NCBI GenBank assembly: GCA_965247585.1
Contig: CBDFHC010000005.1
Coordinates: 806,001-870,000 of the forward strand
From: CBDFHC01 sp965247585
Lineage (GTDB): Bacteria > Chloroflexota > Dehalococcoidia > Lucifugimonadales > GCA-2712585
Direction: 5' to 3'
DNA: 64,000 nt
Made by a program: the position numbers and the translations under genes. This document shows positions 8,153 through 17,882 of this stretch, in pieces. The notes under the pieces were generated by a model, which was not told the DNA's origin, did no database searches, and saw only the letters and a program-made list of their open reading frames with translations. The stretch's first letter is position 1; every line of letters begins with the position of its first letter.

Positions 8153-9460
8153 TCACATCAACCCGCCTTTGATCACGCCGTTCTCCTCATTTAGCAGCCT
8201 GGTCTGCGTGATCCGGTTTGTCAGGTCTTCGTGCGAGGTGGTTCGCACCTTAAGATAGTTGTCGGTGTACCCGAAGTAGACGTGGTCATCCCTGGAATCT
8301 GGCCGCTCCCACAGCACCGGACGTAAGCTGCCATAGGCCTGCTGCCGGAAAGACACCGCCTTCTCAGAGGCCAGCTCCAGCATCCTACGAGTCCGCTTCT
8401 TCTGCTCAATAGGGTCCGGTTGAGGATCCATATGGGCCGCGGTAGTGCCTGGGCGGGCAGAATAGGGAAACACATGTATATCCGCCAGGTTAAGCTCGCG
8501 GCAAAACTGGTAGCTCTCTTCGAACTCCGCCTCTCCCTCACCTGGAAAGCCAACTATCAGGTCCGCAGTGACAGAGGCGTGGGGGATGGAGCTATAAAGC
8601 TGGTCCACCGTACGGCGGTAACGGTCCGCGGTGTAGCGGCGGCGCATACTCTTCAGCACCGTGTCGCTGCCGCTCTGCAGGGGCAGATGGAAGTGAGGAC
8701 AGAGGCGGGGGTTCTCCCACAGGTCCAGCAGCTCCGGGTTGATCTCTTGCGGTTGAAGCGAGGAGACCCTCAGCCTTTCCACGGTGGTGCGCCGCAACAG
8801 GCTACCGACCAGGTCCTGGAGACCGATGCCAGGGAGGTCAAACCCGTAGGAGCCGAGCTGGGTGCCTGTGAGCACCACCTCCTTGAAGCCTTCCTCAACG
8901 CAAGTCTGCACCCGCTGGACCAATGAGTCCAGCGGAATGCTGCGCTCCCGGCCCCGCACCTTGGGAACGATGCAGTAGGCGCAAATCTGATTGCAGCCCT
9001 CCTGAATCTTGACCATCGCCCTGGTGCGACGGAGGCTACCGGAGAGCGGGACGGGAGGACTGGGTGGATTAATGGTCCGTGTCACCCCACCCCGGGTCTG
9101 GAGTAGCTGCTGCACCAACGTGTCTTTGTCAAAGTTTCCCACTACCAGGTCGACGCCCGACACGGCGGATACCTCAGCAGGGCTACGCTGTGCATAACAG
9201 CCGGTGGCTACTACGGTCGCCAGGGGATTTGCCCGTCGGGCCGCCCGAAGGCCACGGCGCGCCTTTGCATCGGCTACGTGCGTCACCGTGCAGGAGTTGA
9301 GGACGTACACATCTGGCCCGTCCTCGGCGCTTACTAGACGGAATCCTGCCTCTTGAAATTGGCGAGCCAAGGAGTCGCTGTCCGCCTGGTTCAGCTTGCA
9401 ACCGTGGGTCTCAATTGCGACGGTGCGGAGGGTTGGGTTTAGTCGAGCATTAAAGGCCAC
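8153..9460 (-). CDS. mtaB: tRNA t6A37 methylthiotransferase MtaB
   Basis: Radical SAM enzyme that adds a methylthio group to t6A at tRNA position 37. The N-terminal methylthiotransferase domain has its three cysteines (THGCKLNQ, LNSCTVTHVAD, ATGCYAQRS). The radical SAM cluster CNQICAYC follows, then a C-terminal TRAM domain (about the last 60 residues). The GTG at 9458-9460 is preferred because AAGGAG lies 8 bases upstream; an in-frame GTG at 9508 would add 16 residues without a good RBS. THGCKLNQ rather than TYGCQMN points to MtaB instead of MiaB or RimO. It is convergent with the MBL gene, sharing the terminator. Confidence 0.93.
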   Translation of the reverse strand: MAFNARLNPTLRTVAIETHGCKLNQADSDSLARQFQEAGFRLVSAEDGPDVYVLNSCTVTHVADAKARRGLRAARRANPLATVVATGCYAQRSPAEVSAVSGVDLVVGNFDKDTLVQQLLQTRGGVTRTINPPSPPVPLSGSLRRTRAMVKIQEGCNQICAYCIVPKVRGRERSIPLDSLVQRVQTCVEEGFKEVVLTGTQLGSYGFDLPGIGLQDLVGSLLRRTTVERLRVSSLQPQEINPELLDLWENPRLCPHFHLPLQSGSDTVLKSMRRRYTADRYRRTVDQLYSSIPHASVTADLIVGFPGEGEAEFEESYQFCRELNLADIHVFPYSARPGTTAAHMDPQPDPIEQKKRTRRMLELASEKAVSFRQQAYGSLRPVLWERPDSRDDHVYFGYTDNYLKVRTTSHEDLTNRITQTRLLNEENGVIKGGLM

Positions 9461-9719
9461 CGGCAAATCTCCTTGCCATGCTGCTCCAGGGGAAGGGGCG
9501 GTTTCCACCGGCGAGCCAGGCTTTGGTCAGGATCAATAAGCCATTATAGAAGACGGCGGAAGGCGGCTCAATGAATTTCGGGCACCCGGACTGCCTGGGG
9601 GAATTAGCGGCCGCACCCCCAGCCGCCGCGTTTTATCCGATCAGGGCCAAGAAGTGTTAACCTTGGCCGAAGCCTTGACGCATGGCCGTCCACGCCGCCG
9701 CCGAGTTGCAGCCACCGAA

Positions 9720-10337
9720 ATGCAGACCTACGACATATCCACCCCTCTCTCCTCAGAAACCGCGATATACAAAGGCGACCCCAGCTTTCGGTTGCGCTAC
9801 CTATCCAGGCTGGAGAAAGGCGCGCCGTTTTCGCTGAGCGCGCTGTCCATGGCCTCCCATTCGGGCACACACGTGGACGCGCCGGCGCACTTCATCCAAG
9901 GCGCCGCTACCGTCGAAGAGCTGCCCCTAGAGGCGCTGATGGGCCTTGCATACCTGTACGATGCGGGTCCCGTAGTTATTGGCAGCGAACCGTTGGAGGC
10001 GGCAAGGATTCCCCATGGGGTTGAGCGCCTTTTGATCAGGACCATTTCAGAAACCGGCTCTACTGATTCCGATATCGGTCTAAGCCTTGAAGGTGCCAAG
10101 TGGCTATTGAAACGCAAAATCCGCTTAGTAGGCGTAGACAGGCTTTCAATTGAGCCGGACAGCTACAACGATTATCCGGTGCACAAAGCGCTTCTGAAGT
10201 CGGGCGTGGTGATAGTGGAGGGGCTTAGCTTAGAAGGTGTCCCACCAGGGATGTACCAGTTCTACTGTCTGCCGCTAAAGGTGGTGGGAGCGGAGGGAGC
10301 GCCAGCCCGGGCCGTCCTGGTGAGCACCGAGGCGTAG
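9720..10337 (+). CDS. Cyclase/kynurenine-formamidase-like metal hydrolase
   Basis: A cyclase-family (PF04199-type) protein of about 205 residues. It opens MQTYDISTPLSSETAIYKGDP and carries the metal-binding signature HSGTHVDAPAHF, with the later VGVDRLSIE and VIVEGLSLEGV blocks also typical. Members hydrolyse N-formylkynurenine or related amides and cyclic substrates; the reaction here is not determined. The family-style N-terminus sets the ATG at 9720; a longer frame from 9654 adds 22 unrelated residues. The next gene starts 135 bases downstream. Confidence 0.88.
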   Translation: MQTYDISTPLSSETAIYKGDPSFRLRYLSRLEKGAPFSLSALSMASHSGTHVDAPAHFIQGAATVEELPLEALMGLAYLYDAGPVVIGSEPLEAARIPHGVERLLIRTISETGSTDSDIGLSLEGAKWLLKRKIRLVGVDRLSIEPDSYNDYPVHKALLKSGVVIVEGLSLEGVPPGMYQFYCLPLKVVGAEGAPARAVLVSTEA

Positions 10338-10472
10338 GCGGGCCAGTTCTAGGCGAGAAGCGGTGCCTGTCCCTGTTCTATTGCGCCATCAGGATGTGTA
10401 TAATTGCCTGGTTACGCCCAGGCGCGGCGATCAGATAAAAATCAAGGGGTTGGCGCGCGCGGAGGTTTTGTA

Positions 10473-12026
10473 TTGTCTAAGAGCAAGAGGGTCGTGCTCA
10501 TCCAGCCTAGGTCCCCGGGGGGCAACTTTGAATACGTTGCCATTCCTCGGCAGGGGATGCTCTTCCTCTCAGCAGCGCTGGAGCAGTGGCAGGACTCATA
10601 CCTATATGAGCGGGAAATCTGGTTTGAGGACCGCAGTGGGAAACTAGACCCTGATAAGGACCTTGAAGGCACCGATCTGCTTATGGTCTCCGCCCTCATT
10701 AACGAAGCGCCGCGTGGTTACGAGATTGGAAGGATGGCAAAGGAATATCATCCAGATATCGTAACAATCGGTGGCGGGCCGCAAATGGGCCCTTTGCCAG
10801 AAGAGGCAATGCGCGAAGGCAAGTTCGACGTCATTGTGCAGCGGGAGGCGGAAGACATCATTGGCCCGCTTTCGGACGTTTTGGTGACCTACAAGGGCGA
10901 CGAGCTCAAGAAGGCACTGTACAAGATCCCGGGTATTACCTTTATGGACAACGGGTTCGCGGTGCAAACGCCCAGACGAGGCGTAATTCAGCCAGACTTG
11001 GTGGAGCTCCCGGACTTCAATTCCATTAGAGACCTGACGCCGTCCAGGCCCATGGCCGGAGGCGTTCTGGAAACGGTCAGGGGTTGCACCGAAAAGTGCA
11101 CCTACTGCCAGGTAATCCAGCAGTTCCTGGGCTACCGGATGGTGAGGCGGGAGACGGAGCTGAAGCGGCTGGCCCAGCTTCGAGATTTGGCGTCAGACGG
11201 GCTGATTCACGCCAGCAAGGACGGGCGGTTCGCGGTTTTCGTGTCTGACGACCTTCACCCGCCACCGCTGAGAGCAGTCAAGTACCGGGACGAGCGGCTG
11301 GCCCGAATCAAGAATTGGAAGGGCCACACGGACGACATGTATTTGATCTGCCAGACGCGGGCGGAGATAGGGCAAGACCCGGAGCTTTCTAACGCGCTGA
11401 GAGAGATCGGCATGGAGATGCTCTACGTGGGTGTAGAATCGGCGGACGCCAAGAACTTGGCGCTGGTGAACAAGCGGCAGGACCCGGGACAGGTCAATAA
11501 GGACCTGGTTAGCCTCAACGAGTTGGGTTTCACCCTTGTTGCAATGACCATCATTGGCCTGCCAAATGATACTGAAGAGAGCATCATGGAGATGGCTAGC
11601 TGGGTAACGCAAATAAGCAAGTACCAGACCGCCAATCTCCTGACGCCGCTGCCTGCCACGTCCAACTGGACTGACCTGACACCGTTGGACGCCAATGGGG
11701 ACGTGCTGGCGGAAGGTCAGATGAGGCCATACCACCTTTACACTGGGCGGCAATTCGTCCACCAAGACTCCCGGTGGACAATGGAGGAGTCGCGGCGGGT
11801 GTTCAATCGCTATCACGACAAGCTCAACCCGGTGGATAAACTGTACGCGCGGCTGTTCCGCTTGATTGAGCGGTACAGGCAGCGTCTGGCGGTGAAGGGC
11901 GAAGAACTTTCGGAGTCCATCTCTAATCGCCGCAAGGAGCTGACCAAGCTTAGGCACAAGGTCTTGAACGGGGAGTCGTTCAGCATTGTGCCACCGAAAG
12001 CGCCTAGAACTGCGCTGGACAAATAG
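10473..12026 (+). CDS. Cobalamin-binding-type radical SAM protein of unknown function
   Basis: About 517 residues. The N-terminus resembles a B12-binding domain (VVLIQPRSPGGNFEY, later VTIGGGPQMGPLPEEAM), then a radical SAM core with the cluster motif GCTEKCTYCQV at about residue 205 and SAM-site features (FVSDDLHPPPL, MLYVGVESAD). A helical C-terminus follows. The TTG start at 10473 is chosen because GGAGG lies 7 bases upstream; the longer frame from 10404 has no RBS. Such enzymes carry out methylations, ring closures or cluster insertions. It stands between a cyclase and fabF, but the gaps of over 80 bases give no firm operon link. Substrate unknown. Confidence 0.85.
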   Translation: MSKSKRVVLIQPRSPGGNFEYVAIPRQGMLFLSAALEQWQDSYLYEREIWFEDRSGKLDPDKDLEGTDLLMVSALINEAPRGYEIGRMAKEYHPDIVTIGGGPQMGPLPEEAMREGKFDVIVQREAEDIIGPLSDVLVTYKGDELKKALYKIPGITFMDNGFAVQTPRRGVIQPDLVELPDFNSIRDLTPSRPMAGGVLETVRGCTEKCTYCQVIQQFLGYRMVRRETELKRLAQLRDLASDGLIHASKDGRFAVFVSDDLHPPPLRAVKYRDERLARIKNWKGHTDDMYLICQTRAEIGQDPELSNALREIGMEMLYVGVESADAKNLALVNKRQDPGQVNKDLVSLNELGFTLVAMTIIGLPNDTEESIMEMASWVTQISKYQTANLLTPLPATSNWTDLTPLDANGDVLAEGQMRPYHLYTGRQFVHQDSRWTMEESRRVFNRYHDKLNPVDKLYARLFRLIERYRQRLAVKGEELSESISNRRKELTKLRHKVLNGESFSIVPPKAPRTALDK

Positions 12027-12113
12027 CCGGTGACCGCCGGATCTCTGGGGTGCCGAACCGCGTCCGCCGCCCTTTTTTCGCTGTAAGTTGAAGGCCGCGG
12101 TCAATCTCACCTT

Positions 12114-13370
12114 GTGAGGCAAGGGCTGAAGAACCGAGTATTTGTCACCGGCTACGGGATTATCAGCCCCCAAGGGCTGGACGCCGAGACCACATGGCAG
12201 GCTATTAGGGCCGGGGTCTCTGGTGTAGACCACATCTCCGCGTTTGATCCTGAAGGGTTTGACGTCCGCATCGCGGCGGAGGTGAAGGGGTTCGATCCCA
12301 CCAACTACCTGGACCGGAAAGAGGCGCGTCGCACGGACCGGTTTGTGCAGTTTGCCACCGCCGCCTGCCAGGAAGCGCTGTCACAGGCGCGGTTGGACGT
12401 TGGAAAGGTTGACCGTTACCGCGTCGCGGTCCTGGTGGGCAGCGGCATAGGCGGGATCATAACTTTGTCACAGCAATATGATGTGCTGGACGCCAAGGGG
12501 CCACGCCGGGTCTCTCCTTTTCTCATTCCCATGATGCTGGGAGACATGGCCTCAGCGCAAATTTCCATGCTCACCGGCGCGCTGGGGCCCAATATCTGCA
12601 TGGTCTCTTCCTGCTCTAGCGGAGCAGACGCCATAGGTGCGGCGGCAGACATGATCGCCCGGGGTGACGCGGACATAGTCCTGGCAGGAGGCAGCGAGGC
12701 GCCAATCTGCCCCATTGCTAATGCTGGTTTCGCGTCCCTCAGGGCCCTCTCAAGGCGCAACGACGAGCCGCAAAAGGCCAGCAGGCCGTTTGACGCCGAC
12801 CGGGACGGCTTCGTAATGGGGGAAGGCGCTTCCATACTGGTTTTAGAGAGCCATGAGAGCATGGTGCGGCGGGACGCGGCGCCGCGGGCAGAGCTGGTGG
12901 GATACGGTGCCACGTCTGATGCCTTCCACGTTACGGAACCGGCGCCCACAGGCGAAAGCGCGGCCACGGCAATGAAAATGGCGCTGAAGCGCTCCGGGTT
13001 CACCGCCGCCGAGGTGGGATATATCAACGCCCACGGCACTTCCACGCCGCTTAACGACCGCCAGGAGACACAGGCTATCAAACGCGCACTGGGCGAGGAG
13101 GCCTACCGGATTCCCATCAGCTCCACCAAGTCTATGACGGGACATTTGCTTGGGGCCGGGGGCGCCCTAGAGGCCACACTATGCGTAAAGGCTCTGGAGG
13201 ACGGCGTAATTCCTCCCACCATCAATCTGGACAATCCGGACGAGAATTGTGACTTGGACTACACCCCCAAGGCAGCGCGAAAAGCGGACTTAAACGTTGT
13301 AATGAGCAACTCCTTCGGGTTTGGCGGCCACAACTCGGTGCTGGTGTTCGCCAGCCCGGACCACGTCTAG
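12114..13370 (+). CDS. fabF: Beta-ketoacyl-ACP synthase II (FabF)
   Basis: Condensing enzyme of fatty-acid elongation, 418 residues with the usual thiolase-fold length. The catalytic triad is visible: Cys in SSCSSGADAIG, His in NAHGTSTPLND and His in KSMTGHLLGAGGA; FGFGGHNSVL closes the active site. The GTG start gives MRQGLKNRVFVTGYG, matching FabF N-termini, though no strong RBS precedes it. No acyl-carrier gene is adjacent. It is followed after 56 bases by recJ. The FabF assignment over FabB rests on overall motif pattern and is fairly secure. Confidence 0.93.
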   Translation: MRQGLKNRVFVTGYGIISPQGLDAETTWQAIRAGVSGVDHISAFDPEGFDVRIAAEVKGFDPTNYLDRKEARRTDRFVQFATAACQEALSQARLDVGKVDRYRVAVLVGSGIGGIITLSQQYDVLDAKGPRRVSPFLIPMMLGDMASAQISMLTGALGPNICMVSSCSSGADAIGAAADMIARGDADIVLAGGSEAPICPIANAGFASLRALSRRNDEPQKASRPFDADRDGFVMGEGASILVLESHESMVRRDAAPRAELVGYGATSDAFHVTEPAPTGESAATAMKMALKRSGFTAAEVGYINAHGTSTPLNDRQETQAIKRALGEEAYRIPISSTKSMTGHLLGAGGALEATLCVKALEDGVIPPTINLDNPDENCDLDYTPKAARKADLNVVMSNSFGFGGHNSVLVFASPDHV

Positions 13371-13426
13371 CCGCCGCCTGGAATCCGGCGACGGCAGCAT
13401 AAGCACCCGGCCAGGAGCGGCCTAGA

Positions 13427-15106
13427 ATGCCCTCAAGAAAGAGATGGAAGTCCTTTCCACGCGCGCCGCAGGGTTTCGCAGAGGAGACCGGGCTGCCCCC
13501 CTTGATTGCCCAGCTCCTGTATAGCCGCAACGTCACCAGCCCTGAGGCGGCTGATGCCTTCTTGACGGAGGATAACGCCACCTTCCACGACCCATTTCTG
13601 CTGCCGGGGATGGACACCGCGGTCCGCCGCTTGGCGGAGGCTCTCGGATCCGACGAGACCATAGGCGTATTCGGCGACTTCGACGTGGACGGAGTAACGG
13701 CCACGGCGCTTCTTTCCCACGGGCTGGCTGAGATAGGAGCCAAGGTGGCGCCGTACATTCCGCACCGGGTTACCGAGGGGCACGGCCTAAACGCGGAAGC
13801 GGTGCAGGCGTTGAGGGAGTCCGGCGTCACCCTGCTAATTACCGTGGACTGCGGGGTGACCTCCCATCAGGAGGTCTCGCTGGCGGCGGACTTGGGGATG
13901 GACGTGATCATAACAGACCATCACGTACCCCCGGAGCAGACCCCGGCGGCGTTGGCGGTGGTGGACCCCAAAGTCTCGTGGTCCAAGTACCCGTTTCCGG
14001 AGCTCACCGGCGCTGGTCTGGCGCTGAAGCTGGTGCAGGGGTTCTACCAGTACAGGGAACATGCTTGGCCCCGGGAGCTTCTTGAGCTGGCCGCCCTGGG
14101 CACAGTGGCGGACCTGGCACCATTGCATGACGAAAACCGGTCTATTGTGCGGGAGGGGCTGAAGCGGCTTCGCAACAGCGCCCGGCCAGGCATCCAGGCG
14201 CTATTGCGCAAGGCGGGAAGACAGGGGGCCGCGGTGAATTCAGAGGCAATCTCTTTTGGGCTGGCGCCGAGGCTGAACGCTTCCGGACGGCTGGACCACG
14301 CTATAACCAGCTACCGGCTCTTAACCTCGGCGTCAGATGTGGAAGCCGAGTCTCTGGCCGAGGAGCTGGAAACCTTCAACCAAGAACGAAGGCGGATTAC
14401 GGAAGATGCGTACGCCATAGCCCGCCGGAAGGCGCTGGATGAAAAGTCGCTGGTTTTGCTGATTGGGGATGAGAGTTTCGTACCGGGGATTTCGGGCCTG
14501 GTGGCCAGCAGGCTGGTGGACGAGTTTTACCGCCCCTCGGTGGTGATGTCGTACGAGGGCGACCTGGTGCGGGCCAGCGCGCGCAGCATCCCGGCGTTTG
14601 ACATGGCAGGGGCGTTCTACCAATGCCAGGACCTTTTCGAACGGTTCGGTGGGCACCCCATGGCGGCAGGGTTCGTCACTTCTCGGGAGCGGGTCCCGGA
14701 GCTTCAGAGGCGGCTTGAAGAGATCGGGGAGCAGCAGTTGGGCGGAATGGAGCTGGAGCCAACGCTGATGATAGACGCCGCGGCGCTGCCGTCCAACTTG
14801 ATGGGGCCCGCTTTCAAATGGCTCAATATGCTGGAGCCCCACGGCGCGGGAAACCCAAAACCGGTGTTTATGGCCAAACAGATGAAGGTCCTGCATAGCC
14901 GTACGGTGGGCGCGGACGGCCTACACCTCAGCTTGAAGATGAGTGATGGCCGCGCCACCTGGAACGGGATAGCATTTCGGCAGGGAGACCGGCAGGTGGA
15001 CCGGAACGAATTGCTGGACGTAGCCTACAACCTGACCACCAACAGATGGGACGGACAGGACGCTCTAGAGATGAACGTGCTGGACTTTAGGCCTTCTGAA
15101 GGTTGA
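13427..15106 (+). CDS. recJ: Single-strand-specific 5'-3' exonuclease RecJ
   Basis: DHH-family exonuclease for recombination and mismatch repair, 559 residues. Motifs in order: DFDVDGVTATALL (manganese ligands), TVDCGVTS, ITDHHVPPE (the DHH signature), then LKLVQG, and the DHHA1 block FGGHPMAAGF followed by an OB-like C-terminus. The ATG at 13427 has AGGAG 9 bases upstream. It ends 9 bases before the convergent lgt stop, with no clear hairpin between them. Confidence 0.95.
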   Translation: MPSRKRWKSFPRAPQGFAEETGLPPLIAQLLYSRNVTSPEAADAFLTEDNATFHDPFLLPGMDTAVRRLAEALGSDETIGVFGDFDVDGVTATALLSHGLAEIGAKVAPYIPHRVTEGHGLNAEAVQALRESGVTLLITVDCGVTSHQEVSLAADLGMDVIITDHHVPPEQTPAALAVVDPKVSWSKYPFPELTGAGLALKLVQGFYQYREHAWPRELLELAALGTVADLAPLHDENRSIVREGLKRLRNSARPGIQALLRKAGRQGAAVNSEAISFGLAPRLNASGRLDHAITSYRLLTSASDVEAESLAEELETFNQERRRITEDAYAIARRKALDEKSLVLLIGDESFVPGISGLVASRLVDEFYRPSVVMSYEGDLVRASARSIPAFDMAGAFYQCQDLFERFGGHPMAAGFVTSRERVPELQRRLEEIGEQQLGGMELEPTLMIDAAALPSNLMGPAFKWLNMLEPHGAGNPKPVFMAKQMKVLHSRTVGADGLHLSLKMSDGRATWNGIAFRQGDRQVDRNELLDVAYNLTTNRWDGQDALEMNVLDFRPSEG

Positions 15107-15115
15107 AGCGCGGCG

Positions 15116-16054
15116 CTAGCCCTCTCCCGGCACAGGGGTCCGCACCGGCGCGACCGGCCGTCGAATTCGCTTCACCACCTGCGCTTTGGAGATGAGCAAA
15201 AACACCGTAAAGGCCAATATCATCAGACAAACTATCTGGGCCTCATCCAGGCTAAGTAACCACTCCTTGTCTTGTCTGACGAAGCTGATAAAGAACCTGC
15301 CCAGGGCGTACATAGCGCCGTATGCCGCAAAAAGCATGCCGTGGGGCCTCAACCTGCCCTTAAAGACGAACCAGACCATACCAAGAACAAATAAGTCCAG
15401 GATAATCTCATAGACGACGGCGGGGTGCTGGGCCGCCAGAGACGAATGGCTGGCGCCGATATCAACGTAGAGCTGTTGTGTCTTTGGGTGGTTGTATACA
15501 AACCCCCAGGGAAGCGTTGTCACCCGAGCGATGTGTTCGCCGTTGATGATATCGCCAATGCGGCCGATGGCCATGGAAAAGGGGACGGCCAGCACAACAA
15601 TGTCCGCCAGCCGTCCAATCTGAGGCATGTCCACTCTCTCCAGCCTGCCCAGCCAGGAGAGACGGCCGTTCCAAAAGTTGATGAAGCCGGGCCGGTTTCG
15701 GATAGACATGTAGGCGGCGCCACCCAGGAAACCACCCAGGATTCCTCCAATGATGGTGATGCCACCCTCCCACACATAGAAGACGCTGACCACATCATGT
15801 TTATAGATCCTGCCCCAAAAATCGATAACGTGCAGAATCCTGGAGCCTATAACGCCGCTGATGATGGCCCACACGGCAACGGAGTAGACCGTGTCCGGGG
15901 CTATGCCTTCTTTTTTGGCCCAGTAGGCGATGAGGGTCACCGAAACGGCCACGGCGACGAAGGTGAAAAAGCCGTGCCAGGTGAGGACAAAGCTGCCCCA
16001 CTCCACCATGTCCGGGTCCATTCCAATGCGGATTGTCCCGAGGATGCCGTTCAT
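15116..16054 (-). CDS. lgt: Prolipoprotein diacylglyceryl transferase
   Basis: Inner-membrane enzyme that attaches diacylglycerol to the lipobox cysteine, the first step of lipoprotein maturation. About 312 residues with seven hydrophobic segments. Conserved features include WHGFF near the N-terminus, GGITIIGGILGG, and the Lgt signature around AIGRIGDIINGEHIARVT. The ATG at 16054 (AAGGA 8 bases upstream) is preferred to the TTG three bases earlier. It is the last gene of an rsmA-ispE-lgt string. The lipoproteins elsewhere in this window (RHS-linked genes, DUF192, ModA) would be its substrates. Confidence 0.95.
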   Translation of the reverse strand: MNGILGTIRIGMDPDMVEWGSFVLTWHGFFTFVAVAVSVTLIAYWAKKEGIAPDTVYSVAVWAIISGVIGSRILHVIDFWGRIYKHDVVSVFYVWEGGITIIGGILGGFLGGAAYMSIRNRPGFINFWNGRLSWLGRLERVDMPQIGRLADIVVLAVPFSMAIGRIGDIINGEHIARVTTLPWGFVYNHPKTQQLYVDIGASHSSLAAQHPAVVYEIILDLFVLGMVWFVFKGRLRPHGMLFAAYGAMYALGRFFISFVRQDKEWLLSLDEAQIVCLMILAFTVFLLISKAQVVKRIRRPVAPVRTPVPGEG

Positions 16055-16125
16055 CAACTGTTCCTTTCCATGCCGGTACCCAGGCCCGCCTCTATCCCGC
16101 CGTCTGCCCGAGCACCAAACGTAGT

Positions 16126-17025
16126 CTAGTTAGGCGCTGCCAAGAGCGTCAAGATAGATGAGGCCCCGGTTGTACGTAGAACATGTCCTGTCCTACCCAT
16201 TCCGGCCAGCCTGCCAACCATTCGTTGACCCTCCGAGGGGTCCTCCACCAGCGAATAAAGGGCGGGACCCGTTCCAGATAAGTGTACGAATTCGGCGCCC
16301 GCCCGGTTCATGTCTTCCATGGCCCGGTCCAGTCCGGGGAACGCATCCATGGCCACCTGCTCAAAGACGTTGAACAGCATGTCTGAGCTCAACCGGCCCC
16401 GGTGAATGGAATGCGCCAGGCTTCGCGTTAGCCGCCCATCGGTATGGGAGTGGGGAGAAAGCATAGCGTAGAGGCGGGCGGTCTTAGACTCCAGTGTGAC
16501 GTCAGGGCACACAAGCACTAGCCAGCGGTCCTCCAGCGGTCTCAGCCGGTGGAGCACATCGCCCCTCTCCTCTCCCAGGGCAGTCCCACCCCGGATGAAG
16601 AAGGGGACGTCCGAGCCCAGGCCTCGGCCAATATCCTCCAGGGTCTCTAACGGCAGGTCCAATCGCCAGAGGCGGTCCAACGCCACCAGCGTAGCCGCGG
16701 CGTCGCTGCTGCCCCCACCCAGACCCATCGCCAGGGGGATGCCTTTGTTTATGTTAATGGCAACGCCCAATTGGGCGCCGCTCGGCACACTGTCACGCAA
16801 GGCGGAAGCGGCACGCCACGCCAGGTTTGCCTCGCCCGATAGGCCGGGCCGGGAACATTCCACGGAGATTTGATCTCCGTGCTCAAATGAGAGCCGGTCA
16901 AATAGGTCCACGGTCTGAAGAACGGTGATTACCTGGTGGTAGCCGTCAGACCGGGGTCCCAGCACCTCCAGCGAAAGGTTGACCTTAGCGTACGCCAGCG
17001 CCTTCAGCGGCCGTCTCCTCAACAC
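16126..17025 (-). CDS. ispE: 4-diphosphocytidyl-2-C-methyl-D-erythritol kinase
   Basis: GHMP kinase of the non-mevalonate isoprenoid pathway, 299 residues. It has the N-terminal AYAKVNLSLEVLGPRSDGYH motif, the ATP-binding glycine loop PLAMGLGGGSSDAAAT and the C-terminal LSGTGPALYSLV block. The GTG start overlaps the end of rsmA by 41 bases, consistent with translational coupling. rsmA-ispE adjacency is common in bacteria. Confidence 0.95.
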   Translation of the reverse strand: MLRRRPLKALAYAKVNLSLEVLGPRSDGYHQVITVLQTVDLFDRLSFEHGDQISVECSRPGLSGEANLAWRAASALRDSVPSGAQLGVAININKGIPLAMGLGGGSSDAAATLVALDRLWRLDLPLETLEDIGRGLGSDVPFFIRGGTALGEERGDVLHRLRPLEDRWLVLVCPDVTLESKTARLYAMLSPHSHTDGRLTRSLAHSIHRGRLSSDMLFNVFEQVAMDAFPGLDRAMEDMNRAGAEFVHLSGTGPALYSLVEDPSEGQRMVGRLAGMGRTGHVLRTTGASSILTLLAAPN

Positions 17026-17797
17026 AGGTCTGATACAGGCGTGCCCACTCCGGAATGCTGAGGGTGGCCGGACGCCGGTGATGGTCTAACCCGGCGCTGA
17101 CCAGCAGATGCTCCACCTCCGTGGGAGGGCGCTTCAGCCCCAGGGCCAGCGAGTTCCGAAGCTGCTTTCGGGGAGCGGCGAACCCCGCCTGGACAACCGA
17201 AAAGAACGCTGGAACGTAGTCCACCTGCACCACCGGAGCGGGCCGGACGTTGATGCGCACCACGGCGGAGGTGACCCGGGGCGCGGGTCGGAAGGACCGG
17301 GGTCGCACGATGCAGACGATTTCTGGCTCCCCGTAGAATTGGATGCCAACGGAAAGGATACCCATGCGGCCGGGTTTGGCCACCATGACATCGGCGACCT
17401 CTTTCTGCACGGTGACCACCATCAGACTGGGTTTGACAGGGGCCTCCAGGAACCTTCTGACTATGGGGCTGGCGGCGTAGTAGGGGAGATTAGCAACGAC
17501 TTTGTAGCCGCCAGGAATAGAGGAAACCGGACCCAGATCAAAAGTACGGGCGTCCCCGCACATGACGGTCAGGTTAGGAGGGTTATTCAACCTACCAGGG
17601 AGGGAGTCCGCCAGGGCAGCGTCCATTTCAATGGCCAACACGGTGCCAGCCCCGTCGACCAGCTCCTTGGTGAGGCCCCCCCGGCCCGGGCCCACTTCCA
17701 CCACGGTGTCGGACGGTCGGAGCTCGGCGGCGTCCACTATACGCCGGAGCACCCCGCGGTCGATGAGGTAGTGCTGGCCAAGTACGGGTTTCGGCAT
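16985..17797 (-). CDS. rsmA: 16S rRNA dimethyladenosine transferase RsmA/KsgA
   Basis: SAM-dependent enzyme that dimethylates two adjacent adenosines of helix 45 in 16S rRNA. It begins MPKPVLGQHYLIDRGVL, then the SAM site VVEVGPGRGGLTKELV, the catalytic motif NLPYYAASPIV and the C-terminal FAAPRKQLRNSL. The ATG at 17797 fits the family N-terminus; the frame is open to 17878 but those 27 residues have no family counterpart. First gene of the rsmA-ispE-lgt string, just downstream of the SRP RNA on the same strand. Confidence 0.95.
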   Translation of the reverse strand: MPKPVLGQHYLIDRGVLRRIVDAAELRPSDTVVEVGPGRGGLTKELVDGAGTVLAIEMDAALADSLPGRLNNPPNLTVMCGDARTFDLGPVSSIPGGYKVVANLPYYAASPIVRRFLEAPVKPSLMVVTVQKEVADVMVAKPGRMGILSVGIQFYGEPEIVCIVRPRSFRPAPRVTSAVVRINVRPAPVVQVDYVPAFFSVVQAGFAAPRKQLRNSLALGLKRPPTEVEHLLVSAGLDHHRRPATLSIPEWARLYQTCVEETAAEGAGVR

Positions 17798-17882
17798 GTT
17801 AGAACAAGAAGATACAAAATAGGGAGAATGAGGCCATGCACCTGCCTTCGACAGCAACGTCAGGACGTATCCAACCACCGGA

